Below, piece by piece: positions 4,384 to 6,470 of a stretch of DNA of 6,470 nucleotides. The position numbers were made by a program, and so were the translations under genes. Source of the stretch: an uncultured Lentisphaeria bacterium (lineage in GTDB: Bacteria; Verrucomicrobiota; Lentisphaeria; JABSQK01; CAJWLW01); NCBI GenBank assembly GCA_913042885.1, contig CAJWLW010000283.1, positions 1 to 6,470 of the forward strand. The letters are read 5' to 3'. The notes beneath the pieces are model-generated. The model worked only from the letters and a program-made list of their open reading frames with translations. It was not told the origin of the DNA and ran no database searches. Position 1 is the first letter of the stretch. The number at the start of each line of letters is the position of its first letter.

Positions 4384-6470
4384 ATGTCTGCTGAATTCGT
4401 ACACCTGCATCTCCATACCGATTACAGCATGCTCGACGGTGCCTGCCAGATCAAGCAACTGGCGAAAACTGCAAAGGCGATGGGTATGCCCGCGATGGCA
4501 ATGACCGACCATGGCAACATGTGCGGCGCCGTTGAGTTCTACACCGCAATGAACGACGCGGAAGTCAAGCCAATCATCGGCTGCGAGTTTTACCTGGCGC
4601 CCGGCAGCCGATTCGAAAAAACGCCGTCCCACCCGCATCACAAAGGTTTTCACCTGCTGCTGCTGGCGGCGGACAATGAAGGCTACCAGAACCTCTGCAA
4701 GCTGAACCGTATCAGCTACCAGGAGGGGTATTACTCCAAGCCGCGCATCGACAAAGAGGTCCTGGCGGCGCACAGTCGCGGCGTCATTGCGACGAGCACC
4801 TGCATCGGCGGCGAGATACCGACGCTGCTCCTGGAAAACACCCGCGCCAAAGCCGAGACGGCACTGGGCGAGTATCTCGACATCTTCGGCAAGGACAACT
4901 ACTACCTCGAGCTTCAGGATCACGGCATGGCGAAGCAGCACGAGGTCAACAAGGCGCTGCTCGAATTACGAGACAAGTTCAGCCTGCCATTAATTGCGAC
5001 AAACGACGCACACTATCTGGTGAAAGACCACGCCCTGCCCCACGAATTACTGTTGTGCATCGGCACTCAGAAAACGATGCAGGACGAAAAGCGCCTGCGC
5101 TTCCCGGCGCCCGAGTTCTACGTCAAGAGCCCGGAGCAGATGCAGGCCCTCTTCGGCGAATTGCCCGATGCGCTGCAGAACACGCTGGAAGTGGCCGAGA
5201 AATGCAATGTCACCTTCGAGCTCAACGCCAATCATTATCCAGTCTACGAAACGCCGGACGGCAGCGACCGCTGCGATTACCTGCTCACGCAATGCAAGAA
5301 AGGCCTCATCGTACGGTACGGCGTCGACCTCGATGGTATCGGTTATGACAAGCTCGTTGTAGAACACCGCAAGATCGTCGACCGCATGAACTACGAACTC
5401 GACATCATCGAGCGCATGGGCTTTACCAGCTATTTCCTGGTGGTCTGGGACTTTCTCTATTTCGCCCGCCGCGAGCAAATCCCGATCGGCCCCGGCCGGG
5501 GCAGCGGCGCCGGCAGCATCGTGGCCTACCTGACGCACATTACCGACATCGAACCACTGCATTACAACTTACTGTTTGAGCGCTTCCTCAACCCGGAACG
5601 AATCAGCCCACCGGACTTTGACATCGACCTTTGCGAGCGCCGGCGGTATGAAGTCATCAACTATGTGCGCGATAAATACGGTGCCGAGTGTGTCGCGCAG
5701 ATCGGCACTTTCGGCACGTTGAAAGCGAGGGCCGTGATCAAGGACGTAGCACGCGTCATGGGCCGCAGTTTCGAGGAAGGCAACCGTATCACCAAACTCA
5801 TTCCAGCCGATCCCAAGATGACGCTCAAAAAAGCGAACGCCGAGATCCGCGAAATCCAGGAGATGCGCAAATCCGAACCGTGGGTCGACGAGTTGTTTTC
5901 GTACTCCGAGGCATTGGAAGGACTCAACCGCAACATGAGCATCCACGCCGCCGGCGTCATCATCGGCGACCAGCCGTTGGACAACCTGATGCCGCTCGCC
6001 AAGGGCCAGGGCGACGAAGTGATCACCCAGTTCCAGGCCGGGCCATGCGAAGCGCTCGGCCTGTTGAAGATGGACTTCCTGGGCCTGCGCACACTGACGA
6101 TCATTCAGGACACCTGCGATCTGATCCAAAAGTCACAGAACATCGAGATCGTCGCCGGCGAGATCCCACTCGACGATCCGGAAACCTACAAACTGCTGCA
6201 GCGCGGCCAGACGGTCTGCGTCTTTCAGCTGGAATCCAGCGGTATGCAGGATCTGTGTCGCCGTTTCGGTATCGACCGGATTGAACATGTGATTGCGCTG
6301 GTCGCCCTGTACCGCCCCGGGCCGATGCAATTTCTCGAAGACTTCATAGCCCGCAAGTCCGGCAAGACAAGAGTCGAGTACGACTGCGCGGAGATGAAAC
6401 CGATCCTCGAGGAGACCTACGGCATCATGCTGTATCAGGAGCAGGTGATGCAGGTGGTGCAGGTGGTGGC
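4384..6470 (+). CDS. dnaE: DNA polymerase III alpha subunit (DnaE), 5' part; runs off the right edge
   Basis: The catalytic subunit of the replicative DNA polymerase, a C-family enzyme. 695 codons are present with no stop; the full protein is usually about 1,150-1,200 residues, so the tail with the rest of the fingers, the beta-clamp-binding and OB regions lies beyond the window. The N-terminal PHP domain spans about 1-280: HLHLHTDYS (7-15), TDHGN (41-45), GCEFY (66-70), TCIGGE (139-144), LQDHG (177-181) and NDAHY (207-211). The palm follows with GPGRGSGAGS (369-378), PDFDID (410-415) carrying catalytic D411 and D413, and KMDFLGLRTLT (562-572) with the third aspartate D564. ALYRPGPM (641-648) and TYGIMLYQEQVM (678-689) are standard DnaE signatures. 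The PHP metal residues look intact, unlike E. coli, so built-in 3'-5' proofreading is possible. The ATG at 4384 gives the family N-terminus, and GGGA at 4372-4375 is a fair ribosome site with an 8-base gap. The reading frame is unbroken in codon-by-codon reading. Confidence 0.98.
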   Translation, partial: MSAEFVHLHLHTDYSMLDGACQIKQLAKTAKAMGMPAMAMTDHGNMCGAVEFYTAMNDAEVKPIIGCEFYLAPGSRFEKTPSHPHHKGFHLLLLAADNEGYQNLCKLNRISYQEGYYSKPRIDKEVLAAHSRGVIATSTCIGGEIPTLLLENTRAKAETALGEYLDIFGKDNYYLELQDHGMAKQHEVNKALLELRDKFSLPLIATNDAHYLVKDHALPHELLLCIGTQKTMQDEKRLRFPAPEFYVKSPEQMQALFGELPDALQNTLEVAEKCNVTFELNANHYPVYETPDGSDRCDYLLTQCKKGLIVRYGVDLDGIGYDKLVVEHRKIVDRMNYELDIIERMGFTSYFLVVWDFLYFARREQIPIGPGRGSGAGSIVAYLTHITDIEPLHYNLLFERFLNPERISPPDFDIDLCERRRYEVINYVRDKYGAECVAQIGTFGTLKARAVIKDVARVMGRSFEEGNRITKLIPADPKMTLKKANAEIREIQEMRKSEPWVDELFSYSEALEGLNRNMSIHAAGVIIGDQPLDNLMPLAKGQGDEVITQFQAGPCEALGLLKMDFLGLRTLTIIQDTCDLIQKSQNIEIVAGEIPLDDPETYKLLQRGQTVCVFQLESSGMQDLCRRFGIDRIEHVIALVALYRPGPMQFLEDFIARKSGKTRVEYDCAEMKPILEETYGIMLYQEQVMQVVQVV

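Noticed and set aside
4363..6330. Long minus-strand open frames opposite dnaE (for example 4363-4941, 5047-5562, 5569-6129)
   Set aside because: They mirror the codon pattern of the unbroken dnaE frame, have no recognisable domains, and are what GC-rich antisense reading produces.
6440..6470. CAGGTGGTG tandem-like repeat at the right edge
   Set aside because: It encodes QVVQVV within the conserved DnaE segment after YQEQVM, so it is coding sequence rather than a repeat element.
1..6470. A novel multi-gene system, CRISPR array, mobile element or RNA gene
   Set aside because: All long frames resolve to known families with ordinary spacing; no spaced direct repeats, terminal inverted repeats, transposase, tRNA cloverleaf or defence motif was seen.

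Overview
The window (6,470 bases, GC-rich by eye) looks like an ordinary chromosomal segment from a bacterium of the PVC superphylum, most likely a Lentisphaerota, Kiritimatiellota or Planctomycetota relative. The main support is the first gene. It encodes a prepilin-type protein with the [10 protein letters not shown] head, the LPAL..A..RAR..C..NLKQ continuation and a C-terminal YVDGHV motif, a class found in large numbers in those phyla. A phytanoyl-CoA dioxygenase family gene nearby fits the same setting. The phylum assignment is an inference, not a measurement.

Layout from left to right: (1) 1-190, a leader region with a weak promoter candidate and no recognised gene; (2) 191-1072 (+), the prepilin-like H-X9-DG protein, followed by a small hairpin that may be a terminator; (3) 1164-1979 (-), a phytanoyl-CoA dioxygenase (PhyH) family Fe(II)/2-oxoglutarate oxygenase, convergent with the prepilin gene, with a near-consensus promoter overlapped by a 7+7 bp inverted repeat; (4) 2226-3527 (-), hisD, histidinol dehydrogenase; (5) 3629-4258 (-), a TrmH-type SpoU tRNA 2'-O-methyltransferase; (6) 4384-6470 (+), dnaE, the DNA polymerase III alpha subunit, running off the right edge. 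Genes 3 to 5 share a strand, but gaps of about 100 and 246 bases and separate promoter candidates suggest individual transcription rather than one tight operon. trmH and dnaE diverge from one compact AT-rich promoter region.

The genes do not form an obvious pathway: replication (dnaE), tRNA modification (trmH), histidine synthesis (hisD), an oxygenase of unknown substrate and a surface or pseudopilin-like protein. I found no CRISPR array, tRNA, rRNA, insertion sequence, toxin-antitoxin pair or defence module, and no evidence of an undescribed multi-gene system. The points most worth a second look are regulatory and architectural: an operator-like repeat on the PhyH promoter, overlapping divergent promoters that move the likely trmH start, a possibly leaderless hisD, scarce Shine-Dalgarno sequences, an intact PHP metal site in DnaE, and an unusual prepilin processing site and C-terminal motif.
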